DNA of 64,000 bases. Source: an uncultured Hyphomonadaceae bacterium (GTDB lineage Bacteria; Pseudomonadota; Alphaproteobacteria; Caulobacterales; Maricaulaceae). The DNA is taken from NCBI GenBank assembly GCA_913058335.1, contig CAJXPX010000010.1, positions 62,001 to 126,000 on the forward strand, given 5' to 3'. The notes beneath the pieces were generated by a model. It worked only from the letters and a program-made list of their open reading frames with translations. It made no database searches and was not told the origin of the DNA. A program made the position numbers and the translations under genes. Positions 45,409-55,168 of this stretch are shown here, one piece after another (within the stretch, counting starts at the first letter, position 1; each line of letters opens with the position of its first letter).

Positions 45409-46200
45409 ATGCAAACGATGAGCTTAGTAAGGAATAATGATTACTCACCGCGTCAGGTCAAGACGTCGGTGGACGGGTTGAGACGAGAGAAGGCTATGGC
45501 CAAGATTTATTTGGTGGATGATGACGAGAATATTCTGACCTCCGTGTCGATGTTCCTAGAGGGCGAAGGCTATGAGGTCAGCAAATTCCATGATGGGGTG
45601 AGCGCGCTTGAAGCTTTGAAAGAGTCTCCGCCTGATTTGGCGGTACTTGATGTGAAAATGCCCCGTATGGACGGGCTAGAGCTTCTCCGCCGCTTGCGCC
45701 AAACGTCTAATTTACCCGTTATTTTTCTGACCTCAAAAGACGATGAATTTGACGAAGCTATCGGATTTAATATGGGCGCGGATGATTATATAACCAAACC
45801 GTTCTCGCAACGTCTGCTTGGCGAACGTATTAAAGCGGTTCTGCGCCGCGCCTCGCTAACGTCGATTGAAATGCCAACGCCTCAAGAAGGCGACGATAAA
45901 GTTATTCGCCGAGGTAAACTCTTACTCGACCCCAACCGTCACGCCTGTTCTTGGGATGGGCAGCCTGTTCGACTGACTGTAACCGAATTCCTTATTCTGG
46001 AAAGCCTCGCTAACCGTCCGGGCTATGTGAAATCCCGCGACCAGTTAATGGACGCCGCTTATGATGATCAAGTTTATGTCGATGACCGCACAATTGATTC
46101 CCATATCAAACGCCTGCGTAAAAAATTCCGCAAGACCGATAAGAGTTTTGACGGTATAGAAACCCTCTATGGTGTCGGATATAAATATAAAGAAGCCTAA
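45409..46200 (+). CDS. chvI: Two-component response regulator ChvI
   Basis: ChvI is the OmpR-type partner of ChvG and controls envelope and acid/osmotic stress genes in alphaproteobacteria. The receiver starts [16 protein letters not shown] with the phospho-acceptor Asp81 in [13 protein letters not shown]; the winged-helix domain carries [54 protein letters not shown]. From this start (GAGG 8 bp upstream) the protein is 263 residues with a 29-residue extra N-terminus. An ATG at 45496 gives the usual short form (Asp52) with GAGAAGG close by, and may be the true start. Confidence 0.92.
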   Translation: MQTMSLVRNNDYSPRQVKTSVDGLRREKAMAKIYLVDDDENILTSVSMFLEGEGYEVSKFHDGVSALEALKESPPDLAVLDVKMPRMDGLELLRRLRQTSNLPVIFLTSKDDEFDEAIGFNMGADDYITKPFSQRLLGERIKAVLRRASLTSIEMPTPQEGDDKVIRRGKLLLDPNRHACSWDGQPVRLTVTEFLILESLANRPGYVKSRDQLMDAAYDDQVYVDDRTIDSHIKRLRKKFRKTDKSFDGIETLYGVGYKYKEA

Positions 46201-47908
46201 CGGCCATAAATCTGAGGTTAATGAGACACGGCCCGCGAAAGCGGGTCGGATGCGTTTGCGTGAAAGACGTTTGCGCCAAGGCCGTTTAGGGCCGAGGCGC
46301 TCATTGTTCCGCTCTCGCCTGACGCGGGTCATATTTGTCTCTAATCTGATTGGGCTTATCATATTGCTGACCGGTTCGCTTGCCATGAACCGGTTCGAGG
46401 AGGGCTTGGTCAATGCCAAGGTTGATAATTTACGCTCTCTCGCGGCGACCATTACCACAGTAATTGGAGAACAGGCGACCGGACAGGGGTCTTCTGCCGA
46501 GTTGGATATCGAAGGAACAAAACAGGTTTTACGCGGTGTAAATACTCCGCCTGGCTGGCGCGTTCGATTGCATGACCGTTCGGGCGAGGTTGTGGCAGAT
46601 ACGACCAGCTTGGACGACACGATTTCCGTGGGATCACTGGACCCAATAATTTCCGAAATTCCGGCAGATCCTATCCATGAACAATGGAGGGACAAAGCGC
46701 AAAACTGGATATCGTCCCGTCTAAATGATTTGCCTTGGCGAAAGGCGAAGCGGAATAATTTACGCCGCGACTTACGTGGTGATGTTCGGCAGGCCCTATC
46801 CGGGGATCCGGTCATGGGGCCTCGTTACGACGAAGAAGATAATCTAATTGTGACGGTGTCTTTGCCGGTGCAGCGGGTACAACATGTGCTCGGGGTAGTA
46901 ACGGTCGAGAGCAATGACGTTTCGGGAATCGTAAATGCGGAGCGGCAGGCTCTCGCACCGATTATCGGGCTCGCAATATTGGCGGCTGGTCTGAGTTCTC
47001 TGGCGCTGACCTTATTTGTTACCTTGCCAATGCGGAAACTGGCGCGGGCAGCGGAACTTGTGACACGTAGTTCGGATAAACGCGACGCTATTCCCGACCT
47101 CTCGCGGCGCCGGGATGAAATAGGTGACTTGTCTAAGGTCATGCGGGAAATGACTCAGGGGCTATATTCACGTATTGATGATATCGCGAACTTTGCTGCC
47201 GATGTGGCGCATGAGATTAAAAATCCTCTGACGAGCCTGCGTTCGGCCTCTGATACGCTTCGCGTGGCCCGAACGGATGATCAGAGAAACCAACTCATTG
47301 ATATTATCCAACAAGATGTTTCACGCATGGACAGATTAATTACAGATATTTCCAAGGCGTCGAAAGTGGATGCCAATCTGGCACGCGAGACGGCGCAGAC
47401 TTTAGAAGTCGGAGAGATTTTGCATAATATAACCGGTTTTTACAGCCAGACCCGTTCTGGTGAAGGCCCGGATGTCAGGCATATAAATGGCCTGCCGGAA
47501 GGAGAGCCGGTCTATATCCGCGCTTTTGAGACGCCTTTTGCTCAAGTCCTTCGAAATCTCATAGATAATGCCCTAACCTTTTCGCCAGAAGGCGGCGAAG
47601 TTCGGGTTTCGGCAGAGCTGAAGTCACGAAATGGGAGAGATCGCGTGATCATTTCTGTCGAGGATGACGGGCCGGGTATTCCGCCTGATAATCTGGAGAC
47701 TGTGTTTGAGCGGTTTTATACCCAGCGTCCTAAAGGTGCCCAATTCGGGAGCCATTCCGGACTTGGTCTGGCGATTTGCCGCCAAATTGTCACCGCTCAT
47801 AAAGGCCGAATTTATGCGGAAAACCGCATTGTTACAGTGAGCAAGGAAGTTACTGGGGCACGGTTTATAGTTGATGTGCCGCGCCAACGGCCACGGCCCA
47901 ATAAATAG
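46169..47908 (+). CDS. chvG: Sensor histidine kinase ChvG
   Basis: ChvG is the inner-membrane kinase for ChvI. The 579-residue product has a long basic N-terminus, a membrane helix at about 52-73, a periplasmic sensor domain (about 75-260), a second helix (about 262-286), a HAMP domain, the H-box [14 protein letters not shown] with His348, and the ATPase domain ([36 protein letters not shown]). The ATG lies within the end of chvI (32-bp overlap); an ATG at 46250 is a possible shorter start. Confidence 0.93.
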   Translation: MVSDINIKKPNGHKSEVNETRPAKAGRMRLRERRLRQGRLGPRRSLFRSRLTRVIFVSNLIGLIILLTGSLAMNRFEEGLVNAKVDNLRSLAATITTVIGEQATGQGSSAELDIEGTKQVLRGVNTPPGWRVRLHDRSGEVVADTTSLDDTISVGSLDPIISEIPADPIHEQWRDKAQNWISSRLNDLPWRKAKRNNLRRDLRGDVRQALSGDPVMGPRYDEEDNLIVTVSLPVQRVQHVLGVVTVESNDVSGIVNAERQALAPIIGLAILAAGLSSLALTLFVTLPMRKLARAAELVTRSSDKRDAIPDLSRRRDEIGDLSKVMREMTQGLYSRIDDIANFAADVAHEIKNPLTSLRSASDTLRVARTDDQRNQLIDIIQQDVSRMDRLITDISKASKVDANLARETAQTLEVGEILHNITGFYSQTRSGEGPDVRHINGLPEGEPVYIRAFETPFAQVLRNLIDNALTFSPEGGEVRVSAELKSRNGRDRVIISVEDDGPGIPPDNLETVFERFYTQRPKGAQFGSHSGLGLAICRQIVTAHKGRIYAENRIVTVSKEVTGARFIVDVPRQRPRPNK

Positions 47909-48022
47909 CCGGACAGATTCTTCTAAACAATTTGCAGTATTTATGACAATTCTGTCATTTTTCGGCTTCACAGAAGGATTTTTATTTGATTAGGTAAAAT
48001 TTCGATTTTCGGAGTATTTGCT

Positions 48023-48427
48023 TTGATTGGATTAGTCATAGTTACGCATGGGCAGCTCGCCGTAGAGTTGCGCCGCGCCACTGAACATGTAGTTGGGCCG
48101 CAAGAGGCCGTTGAAACTGTGTGTATTGGGCCTGATGATGATATGGAACATCGCCGCGAAGATATTGCCGGGGCGGTGAAAAAAGTCAGCCGGGATAAAG
48201 GCGTCATTATTTTGACAGATATGTTCGGCGGTACGCCGTCTAATTTGGCTATTTCCATGCTCCGCGAAGGTCAGGTGGAAGTTCTTGCCGGAGTAAATTT
48301 ACCTATGTTGATAAAACTGGCAGAAGCGCGGCGGACAGTTAGTTTGGATGAGGCATCTTTGAAAGCCAAAGAAGCCGGGCAACGTTATATCGCCATTGCG
48401 TCAAGAATTCTGGCCGGGGAGACGTAA
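48023..48427 (+). CDS. PTS EIIA component, mannose family (nitrogen-type PTS partner)
   Basis: The 134-residue protein has the EIIA-Man fold with the phosphorylated His9 in LVIVTHGQLA, the DDMEHRREDI segment, and TDMFGGTPSNLAISML. It starts with TTG after GGAG (about 7 bp upstream). In alphaproteobacteria this protein and the HPr encoded next form a regulatory phosphorelay without sugar permease. The gene normally between chvG and this one, hprK, is absent; only 114 bp separate them. Confidence 0.92.
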   Translation: MIGLVIVTHGQLAVELRRATEHVVGPQEAVETVCIGPDDDMEHRREDIAGAVKKVSRDKGVIILTDMFGGTPSNLAISMLREGQVEVLAGVNLPMLIKLAEARRTVSLDEASLKAKEAGQRYIAIASRILAGET

Positions 48428-48455
48428 AAGTCGATGGTGACTGGGGAGTTCTGAT

Positions 48456-48746
48456 ATGAGCCAGTCGTCTCAAATCACTTTGACTCTGACGAATAAGCGC
48501 GGGCTTCATGCCCGAGCCTCAAATAAATTTATGGAAACTGTTTCATCTTTCAAATCCCAGATTTGGGTGCGAAGCCATAATGATGTTTGCGCGGAACGGG
48601 TTGAAGCTGATTCCGTGATGGAATTGCTTTTGCTTGGCTCGGCTTGCGGAGAAGACATTACGGTGACCGCCCAAGGACCGGATGCGCCCGAGGCTATCAA
48701 AGCTATCGCCGCTTTGGTAAAGGACCGGTTCGGAGAAGTTGATTAG
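48456..48746 (+). CDS. HPr-family phosphocarrier protein
   Basis: The 96-residue protein has the active-site histidine His18 in NKRGLHARAS and the regulatory serine equivalent Ser53 in ADSVMELLLLG, which HPr kinase would phosphorylate if present. Its other features (VTAQGPDAPEAIKAIAALV) are typical of NPr/HPr. It follows the EIIA gene by 28 bp. Retention of the serine while hprK is missing from the neighbourhood suggests that hprK may be elsewhere in the genome. Confidence 0.93.
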   Translation: MSQSSQITLTLTNKRGLHARASNKFMETVSSFKSQIWVRSHNDVCAERVEADSVMELLLLGSACGEDITVTAQGPDAPEAIKAIAALVKDRFGEVD

Positions 48747-48758
48747 AAAAGGTCTCTC

Positions 48759-49184
48759 ATGCGATTTTCGGGTTTAATTTCTGGCAGTTTTGCAGCGGCC
48801 GTTTTGGTGAGTTGCGGCAGTACGTCAAAACCCTTTAACCCAACCAGCCAATATCCGCCTGACCCTTGGGTCAAAGGCTACTCTACAGCCGATGATTGCC
48901 TTGGCGGCGAAAAACTCGCCGCGCGTGATTTCACAATGCCGCAATATCCGTCGCGTCCTTATAGAACAGGCCGTCAAGGGTGGACGATTATGAGGCTTGA
49001 TGTGGACGCCAGCGGCCAAACTCGAAATGTAGAGGTCGAACGCTCTGTTCCTGACGGTATGTTCGATAAAGCCTCTGAGGAAGCCGTTGAGAACTGGACG
49101 TTTGAGCCGCCTACAAGCGGAGCGCTTGAAAATTGTCGCGTGCTATTAAGATACCGCGCCGGGAGTGTGACGTTAGGCGGGTGA
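48759..49184 (+). CDS. Lipoprotein with TonB C-terminal domain
   Basis: The 141-residue product has a lipoprotein signal with the lipobox LVSC at 16-19, predicting a lipidated Cys19. The C-terminal domain reads QGWTIMRLDVDASGQTRNVEVERSVPDGMFDKASEEAVENWTFEPP, the TonB C-terminal pattern. Lacking the N-terminal membrane helix and Pro-rich spacer of TonB, it is unlikely to be an energy transducer itself. It follows the HPr gene by 12 bp and may be in the same transcript. Role unknown. Confidence 0.85.
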   Translation: MRFSGLISGSFAAAVLVSCGSTSKPFNPTSQYPPDPWVKGYSTADDCLGGEKLAARDFTMPQYPSRPYRTGRQGWTIMRLDVDASGQTRNVEVERSVPDGMFDKASEEAVENWTFEPPTSGALENCRVLLRYRAGSVTLGG

Positions 49185-49295
49185 ATCAATGTTAGGGAGC
49201 GTCGCAAGACTCTCTCCCCAAATTAGTCACATTCATACCGTTTTTACGCTATAGCGCTAAAAACCCTGAACGACTCACGAGCTGGACGCCTTTTT

Positions 49296-50672
49296 ATGAG
49301 CCAAGATAAAACTCCTCCGCGTAAATTTTTTGGAACAGACGGCGTGCGAGGCCTTGCCAATTCCGATAAGATGACGCCGGAGAGTGTGATGCGTTTGGGT
49401 CAGGCGGCCGGGCGGTATTTTCGCAAGCGTGAAGAAAAAATCGGGGGGCGTCCTACCGTTTTTATTGGGAAAGATACGCGCCTATCGGGTTATATGATTG
49501 AGCCGGCCTTAGTTGCGGGGTTTACCTCTGTAGGTATGGATGTGCGGCTCTGCGGGCCTATCCCGACCTCCGCCGTTTCAATTCTTACCCGGACATTGCG
49601 CGCTGATATGGGCGTGATGATTACGGCGTCTCACAATAAATATTATGATAATGGTCTGAAGTTTTTTGGTCCAGACGGGCGCAAACTTTCCAACTCTGCT
49701 GAGGCTGAAATTGAAGCTCTTCTTTACGGGTCTGATCTCAGGCTAGCCAAGCCGGAAAATTTAGGACGCGCCAAACGATATGAGGATATGCAGGCGCGTT
49801 ATATAGAAATTGCGAAGGCCACATTTCCTCGCCGCATGCGACTGACAGGACTTAAAATCGTCCTCGATTGCGCCAATGGCGCCGCTTATCACACAGCGCC
49901 GGACACGTTGTGGGAACTCGGCGCAGAAGCAGTGATTCCAATAGGCGTTTCGCCTAACGGCAAAAATATAAATCTCGATTGTGGCTCAACTCATACGGAA
50001 TTACTGTCAGAGACCGTTGTGAAAGAAGGGGCGCATGTGGGTATAGCGCTGGACGGCGATGCCGACCGCCTCATCATGTGTGATGAAAAAGGCCGCGTTA
50101 TAGATGGCGATCAACTGCTCGGACTGATTGGATCTGGTTGGCATAGAAAAGGGCAACTATCTAAGCCTGGTATTGTGGCGACCGTTATGAGTAATTTGGG
50201 ATTGGAGCGGTATTTCGAAGCACAAAATCTTGATTTCGTGCGTACGGATGTCGGTGATCGGCATGTTTCAGCGCGTATGCGTAAGGACGGTTATAATCTC
50301 GGAGGAGAGCAATCCGGCCACATTTTAATGACAGATTTTACTCCGACAGGAGACGGGACAATCTCTGCCCTGCAAGTGTTGGCCGAAATAATACGGAAGG
50401 GCAAGCCGGCCAGCGAAGTGCTACGGGTATTTGAACCTGTTCCGCAACAGCTCAAAAATGTAAGCTATTCAGGTGAGTCCCCGCTTCATAACCCGGTCGT
50501 GCAGAGCGCAATAAAAGACGCACAAGCCAGTTTTGGCACCACAGGGCGTGTCTTGGTGCGGGCTTCGGGGACTGAGCCGCTTATTCGGGTTATGGCTGAA
50601 GGCGATGACGGCGCAAAAGTCGATAAATTGACTGATGATATCGTAAGCGTGATAAAACAACAGGCTGGCTGA
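49296..50672 (+). CDS. glmM: Phosphoglucosamine mutase GlmM
   Basis: GlmM turns glucosamine 6-phosphate into glucosamine 1-phosphate on the way to UDP-GlcNAc for peptidoglycan and LPS. The 458-residue product starts with [10 protein letters not shown], the phosphorylated serine is Ser112 in [11 protein letters not shown], the metal-binding loop is DGDADR (about 254-259), and the phosphate-binding [15 protein letters not shown] closes the protein. In this genome it stands next to divL and not to ftsH/folP as in many bacteria. Confidence 0.96.
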   Translation: MSQDKTPPRKFFGTDGVRGLANSDKMTPESVMRLGQAAGRYFRKREEKIGGRPTVFIGKDTRLSGYMIEPALVAGFTSVGMDVRLCGPIPTSAVSILTRTLRADMGVMITASHNKYYDNGLKFFGPDGRKLSNSAEAEIEALLYGSDLRLAKPENLGRAKRYEDMQARYIEIAKATFPRRMRLTGLKIVLDCANGAAYHTAPDTLWELGAEAVIPIGVSPNGKNINLDCGSTHTELLSETVVKEGAHVGIALDGDADRLIMCDEKGRVIDGDQLLGLIGSGWHRKGQLSKPGIVATVMSNLGLERYFEAQNLDFVRTDVGDRHVSARMRKDGYNLGGEQSGHILMTDFTPTGDGTISALQVLAEIIRKGKPASEVLRVFEPVPQQLKNVSYSGESPLHNPVVQSAIKDAQASFGTTGRVLVRASGTEPLIRVMAEGDDGAKVDKLTDDIVSVIKQQAG

Positions 50673-50790
50673 GACGACTATACACATTTAAGCCGGATTA
50701 AGTCTTTCCAAGATTCCGCATTTCTTTTATGGCTTGAGGACTTACCAACCGGGCTTAATCGCGGGGCGAGCAGGGAAGACGCCAACACGA

Positions 50791-53244
50791 ATGGACCAAA
50801 CCATCACCCCTTATTTGATAGTGACACTCGGCGCGGTCCTTTTGGCCATCATCGCCGCCTTATTTGCCCTGCGCGCAGCTCTGTCTTCTGGAGAAGCCGG
50901 ACAAAGCTGGAAAGATAAAGTTACGGATTTGGATCGCCAGATTGGAGATTATGACCTGATCTTTGGCGCTTATCCAGGATTGGTTCTAGTCTGGGACGAA
51001 ACCGTAAAGCCAGCCCGCCCAGATGGAGACAACCTCTGGGGCGAACCAAAAGTTTACGGTTCCCCGGCTGCGCTCGCCTCAATTTTACGCTTTTCGGAAA
51101 AGGGTAAAACCAAAGATTTATCCCGCCGAATTTTGAACAGTCTGGCCGACCACAAAACAATTTCAAAAACAGAAAATGCCGTCACTCTACGTGGGTATTT
51201 GGCTGGGCTCCGTCAGCGCGGCGAGGCTTTTTCAGTCTCGATTTCTCTGCCGGAAGGTAATTTGATAGAGGCCGCCGGGCGCGTAGCGGGTCGGCAGGTG
51301 GTCCTTTGGCTTGAAGATGTGTCGATCCGTGGAGAGGATGAACGGGCCGCGATTTCACGATTTGAAACCTCCCGCTTAACCTCCGAAAATGACCCTAAAG
51401 CTTTTATTGATATGATGGGCCGGGCGCCTTTTCCAATTTGGCGTCTATCCAGCAGTGGCCAAATAGTCTGGGCCAACCCTGCCTATGTCGCAGCGGTCGG
51501 GGCGAAAGACTTACGCGAGCTCATAAAGTCACAAATACATTTAGACGATGCCACCTCTCAATTGGTACAGGGCGTCTTGCGAACGAATGAAGCGCAGGAA
51601 GAGGTTCGCCATCTTATTTTCAACGGCCAAAGACGGGCCACGACAATCAGTCTTTTTCCGGTCAATGGCGGCATAGCAGGCATCGCTGTTGACGCGGCCG
51701 AAGCAGATAACCTGCGACAGGCCCTTACCCGGCATATCCGCGCCCATGACGAGTTGCTGAATGCAATGGATGAAGGCATCATCATCTTTGGGGCGGATCA
51801 AAGCGTAAGTTTTCATAACCGGGCTCTGCGAGACCTGTTCAAGCTGGAAGAGGGGTGGTTTAAAGGACGCCCCCATCACAGTGACTGGCTTGATCATCTG
51901 AGGGATAAAAATGAAATTCCGGCGCAGGCCGATTATCACTCTTGGCGCGAGAGCGAGTTGTCGCTCTATACGGACTGGCCCGAAGAAATGCCCGAAGAAT
52001 TATGGGGTCTTCCGGATGGGCGCACTTTGCGTCTGGTGAGGATGCGCGACCCCCATGGCGGTATTTCCCTTCTGTTTTCTGACATGACCGACGCCATGAC
52101 GCTCAAAAGCCAGCTCGGCACGTTGATTGATGTTCAAAAAGCGACTCTGGATAAACTGTCTGAGGGAATTGCCGTGTTTGGTACGGATGGGCGTTTAAAG
52201 ATTCACAATTTCTCATTTGAGAAAATGTGGAGTCTGAGCGAGGAGGACTTGAAAGATAATCCGCGTTTTGGCGACATTGTGCAGCTCTGTATGCCGCTTT
52301 ATCATCCCAAGGCGTTTTGGCAGGATTTGGCAGGCCGAATTACCGATCCTAACCCTGAAATTCGTCGTCATGTCGAAGGGGAGATAAAGCGCTCAGATGA
52401 TAAAATGCTGACTTGGTTATCTAAACCTCTACCGGACGGGGCAACCCTGGTTGCGTGGGATGATGTCACATCTGCCCGGCGGGCAGAAGCGGCGCTGATT
52501 GAACGCACTCAAGCCTTGGAAGAGGCTGACAGAATGAAGTCGGAATTTGTTGGTCATGTCAGTTATCAGCTCCGAACGCCTCTGACGACGATTTCCGGCT
52601 ATGCGGATTTCTTACAAAATGGCGGGGCGGGAGAGATGAGTGATAAGCAAAGTGAGTATGTCTTTGCTATTCAGAGCGCATCCGAAGACCTTGCAAAAAT
52701 CATTGATGATATTCTCGATATAGCGGCCATTGAAGCCAATGTTCTTGATTTGGACTTGGGCGACGTCAACGTGTTCGATTTGCTCGATAAGGCTTTGGAT
52801 TATGTGGCGGTCAAGGCAGATGATACGAAAATTTCGCTTGAGCTACGCTGTGATGAGGATATTGGCGTTATTCGGGCCGATGAAACGCGTCTGAAACAGG
52901 TCGTGCATAACCTTCTTGGGAATGCACTGCGTTTTACCAAGCCGGGAGGTAATATCGAGCTGGGTGGCAAGAAAGCGCCCGGTGGCGGAGTCATGATTTG
53001 GGTAAAAGATAACGGCGTCGGAATTCCGACCGAAAGACAGCCGCAAGTCTTTCAAAGCTTTGAAAGTTCCCGTGGTGGAGCTGGGTTAGGTCTAGCCCTC
53101 GTGCAGCGATTTGTGGCGCGTCATGGCGGCTGGGTCGAGCTCGAATCAGCCGAAGATCAAGGCACTCATGTCACTTGCTACCTCCCGAAAGAGGCCGCCA
53201 TTGACAGCGCGCATCCCGAATTATTTCCGGAAAGCGCGATTTAG
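50791..53244 (+). CDS. divL: DivL-like PAS pseudo-histidine kinase
   Basis: The 817-residue product from the ATG at 50791 (an upstream TTG at 50734 has no ribosome-binding site) begins with one membrane helix (about 8-28), followed by several PAS-type sensor domains (about 190-500), a dimerisation region and an ATPase domain (LLGNALRFTKPGG, VKDNGVGIP, GLGLALVQRFV). The H-box reads HVSYQLRTPLTT: Tyr592 replaces the histidine, the hallmark of DivL, which in Caulobacter works with DivK and CckA in CtrA control of cell polarity. This places the organism in a lineage with that circuitry. The neighbour tsaE/amgK/murU/add genes follow. Confidence 0.9.
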   Translation: MDQTITPYLIVTLGAVLLAIIAALFALRAALSSGEAGQSWKDKVTDLDRQIGDYDLIFGAYPGLVLVWDETVKPARPDGDNLWGEPKVYGSPAALASILRFSEKGKTKDLSRRILNSLADHKTISKTENAVTLRGYLAGLRQRGEAFSVSISLPEGNLIEAAGRVAGRQVVLWLEDVSIRGEDERAAISRFETSRLTSENDPKAFIDMMGRAPFPIWRLSSSGQIVWANPAYVAAVGAKDLRELIKSQIHLDDATSQLVQGVLRTNEAQEEVRHLIFNGQRRATTISLFPVNGGIAGIAVDAAEADNLRQALTRHIRAHDELLNAMDEGIIIFGADQSVSFHNRALRDLFKLEEGWFKGRPHHSDWLDHLRDKNEIPAQADYHSWRESELSLYTDWPEEMPEELWGLPDGRTLRLVRMRDPHGGISLLFSDMTDAMTLKSQLGTLIDVQKATLDKLSEGIAVFGTDGRLKIHNFSFEKMWSLSEEDLKDNPRFGDIVQLCMPLYHPKAFWQDLAGRITDPNPEIRRHVEGEIKRSDDKMLTWLSKPLPDGATLVAWDDVTSARRAEAALIERTQALEEADRMKSEFVGHVSYQLRTPLTTISGYADFLQNGGAGEMSDKQSEYVFAIQSASEDLAKIIDDILDIAAIEANVLDLDLGDVNVFDLLDKALDYVAVKADDTKISLELRCDEDIGVIRADETRLKQVVHNLLGNALRFTKPGGNIELGGKKAPGGGVMIWVKDNGVGIPTERQPQVFQSFESSRGGAGLGLALVQRFVARHGGWVELESAEDQGTHVTCYLPKEAAIDSAHPELFPESAI

Positions 53245-53263
53245 ATAGAATGAGTTGGAGAAA

Positions 53264-53581
53264 TTACTGACTTTCAGGAGTGCTGACTTTGATACCATCA
53301 AGCTCTTCGCTCATCAAAATTTGGCAGGAAAGTCTAGAGTTGTCTTGAACGCCTTCGGCAAAGTCGAGCATGGATTCTTCCATATCGTCTTTTTCCTTCA
53401 GTTTTCCAAGCCAAGCGTCATCCACATAAACATGGCAGGTTGCACAGGCACAGGCCCCGCCGCAATCCGCGTCAATTTCAGGCACCATATTCTGAACGGC
53501 GGCTTCCATAATCGACGTTCCGGGTTTTGCGTCAACTTCTCGCGTTGTGCCACTGTGATCCGTGAAGAGAATTTTTGCCAT
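53264..53581 (-). CDS. [2Fe-2S] ferredoxin, adrenodoxin type
   Basis: The 105-residue protein has the cluster ligands Cys40, Cys46, Cys49 and Cys86 ([14 protein letters not shown] and SRLSCQI), the spacing of adrenodoxin/putidaredoxin-type ferredoxins used with cytochrome P450s or iron-sulfur cluster synthesis. It runs opposite to its neighbours, converging on divL and divergent from tsaE by 50 bp. Its electron partner cannot be read from the neighbourhood. Confidence 0.93.
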   Translation of the reverse strand: MAKILFTDHSGTTREVDAKPGTSIMEAAVQNMVPEIDADCGGACACATCHVYVDDAWLGKLKEKDDMEESMLDFAEGVQDNSRLSCQILMSEELDGIKVSTPESQ

Positions 53582-53631
53582 GAAAGGGGCCCTTTTGTCT
53601 GTCAGTATTGGCTCTTATCTAAGGACTTGCC

Positions 53632-54093
53632 ATGATATTACAACCCGTTATCAAAGACAGCGTGACAGAAATTACGGCCAAAAATGAACAAGAAATGCTC
53701 GTTTTAGGCGCGCGAATCGGGGCGGCTTTGCGGGCCGGGGATACGATTGCGCTTATTGGTGATTTAGGCGCCGGTAAAACCACTCTTGTGCGGGGTCTGA
53801 TACAGGCGCAATTTCCCGGAATAGATGTGCCGTCGCCAACCTATACTCTCGTGCAGACATATGATTTTCCGGAGTATGAGCTGTGGCATTGCGATCTTTA
53901 CCGTCTGAAACACCCAGATGAAGTCTTTGAAATTGGGTTGATGGACGCTTTTGGAGATGCTGTCTGCCTCTTAGAGTGGCCTGATAAGATCGGAGCCTAT
54001 TTACCCGAAGATGCTTTGAGCATGCACATCCGGTTCAAAGAAGAGGGACGAATCGTTGAGTTTGGCTCTGAATGGAAAGGCCGAAATGTCTGA
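53632..54093 (+). CDS. tsaE: tRNA threonylcarbamoyl adenosine biosynthesis ATPase TsaE
   Basis: TsaE is the ATPase that drives the TsaBDE complex making t6A37 in tRNA. The 153-residue product has Walker A GDLGAGKTT (43-51), VPSPTYTLVQTYDF and LWHCDLYRL, and LLEWPDKIGAYLPEDAL. Its catalytic partner tsaD is at 18929-20056. The amgK start lies inside its last codons, so translation is coupled. Confidence 0.95.
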   Translation: MILQPVIKDSVTEITAKNEQEMLVLGARIGAALRAGDTIALIGDLGAGKTTLVRGLIQAQFPGIDVPSPTYTLVQTYDFPEYELWHCDLYRLKHPDEVFEIGLMDAFGDAVCLLEWPDKIGAYLPEDALSMHIRFKEEGRIVEFGSEWKGRNV

Positions 54094-55168
54094 TCGCGTG
54101 GCTCAGATATCTAATTTTCTGACAAACGCAGAGTGGGGAGCGGCGACTCGCGCCCCAATACAGGGAGATGCGTCTACGAGAAGTTATGAAAGGTTGGAGC
54201 TGAATGGACAAAAGGCTGTTTTAATGAATGCGCCCAAAGGGGCAGAATTACCAAGTGAGCCTGAGGGGGCGAGCGTAGAGGATCGGCAGTCGCTCGGTTA
54301 TAATGCTTTGGCCCGGCTCGCTGGTCCGAATATGGAGAGCTTTGCCTGTCTGGCAAATGAGCTTAGTATTCGCGGATTTTCAGCGCCGCAAATTTTATCA
54401 GCAGATTTGGAAAAGGGATTTTTATTGCTGGAAGACTTTGGTGATCCGGTTTTTGCTAAAGTCATCGGCTTAGATACCTCCTTAGAAACGCCGCTATACG
54501 AGGCCGCGGTGGATGCTCTTGCTGCAATATACCGATCAAGCTTCCCCTCTATTATGACGTTCAAGGATGTGAAATGGCGCGTAAGGGATTACGATACTGC
54601 GGCACTTTTGGCGGAGACGGATTTGTGCCTTGATTGGTATGCAAAGGATTTCGACCGTGAAATTTCGAAGGATATCCGAGAAGAGTTTTACGGTCTTTAT
54701 GCGGAGAGTTTCAAATGTCTGACCGCTCACGCGCCAGGCTTGGCTCTCCGTGATTTTCACGCTGAAAACCTTTTCTGGCTACCCGAAAGAGCAGGCGTTG
54801 CGAATGTAGGTCTGATTGATTTTCAAGACGCTTTGTTCGTTCATCCAGCTTATGATTTGATGTCTCTGATTACAGATATTCGGAGGGATGTCTCGCCAGA
54901 GTTGAAGGATCATTTAATTGGGCGGTTTTGCCAACAATCAGGCCTCAAGGATGATCTGGATTTCCGCGCCGCCTACGCGGTGATGAGCGTGCAGCGCGGC
55001 ACCAAGCTCCTCGGGTTTCCTGTGCGAGCCGATCTGAAATTTGGCAAACCCCAATACAGGGCGCTTTTGCCGCGGGTAAAGCGCCACTTAAACGAAGATC
55101 TGAGACATACGGCGTTGGCCCCCATCAGGACTTGGTTCGATAAACATTTACCAGAGGCCTTAGCATGA
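54086..55168 (+). CDS. amgK: N-acetylmuramate/N-acetylglucosamine kinase AmgK
   Basis: AmgK is an anomeric kinase of the aminoglycoside-phosphotransferase fold that phosphorylates MurNAc at C1 for direct recycling to UDP-MurNAc, bypassing de novo synthesis. From the ATG at 54086 (GGAAAGG upstream, overlapping the tsaE stop) the product is 360 residues. The catalytic loop is LALRDFHAENLFWL, followed by the metal-binding IDFQDAL. The linked murU completes the pathway. An ATG at 54056 would add ten residues inside tsaE and is less likely. Confidence 0.9.
   Translation: MSDRVAQISNFLTNAEWGAATRAPIQGDASTRSYERLELNGQKAVLMNAPKGAELPSEPEGASVEDRQSLGYNALARLAGPNMESFACLANELSIRGFSAPQILSADLEKGFLLLEDFGDPVFAKVIGLDTSLETPLYEAAVDALAAIYRSSFPSIMTFKDVKWRVRDYDTAALLAETDLCLDWYAKDFDREISKDIREEFYGLYAESFKCLTAHAPGLALRDFHAENLFWLPERAGVANVGLIDFQDALFVHPAYDLMSLITDIRRDVSPELKDHLIGRFCQQSGLKDDLDFRAAYAVMSVQRGTKLLGFPVRADLKFGKPQYRALLPRVKRHLNEDLRHTALAPIRTWFDKHLPEALA

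Noticed and set aside
46045-46815. 256-codon leftward ORF opposite the chvI-chvG junction
   Set aside because: It is antisense to two clearly conserved genes, is rich in Arg/Ser/Pro as expected of a shadow frame, and has no family resemblance.
48759-49184. TonB energy transducer
   Set aside because: It has a lipobox and no N-terminal membrane helix or Pro-rich spacer; only the C-terminal domain is TonB-like.
50734-50790. TTG start extending DivL by 19 residues
   Set aside because: There is no ribosome-binding site, and the extension (basic, Gly-rich) precedes a normal membrane-anchor start at 50791.
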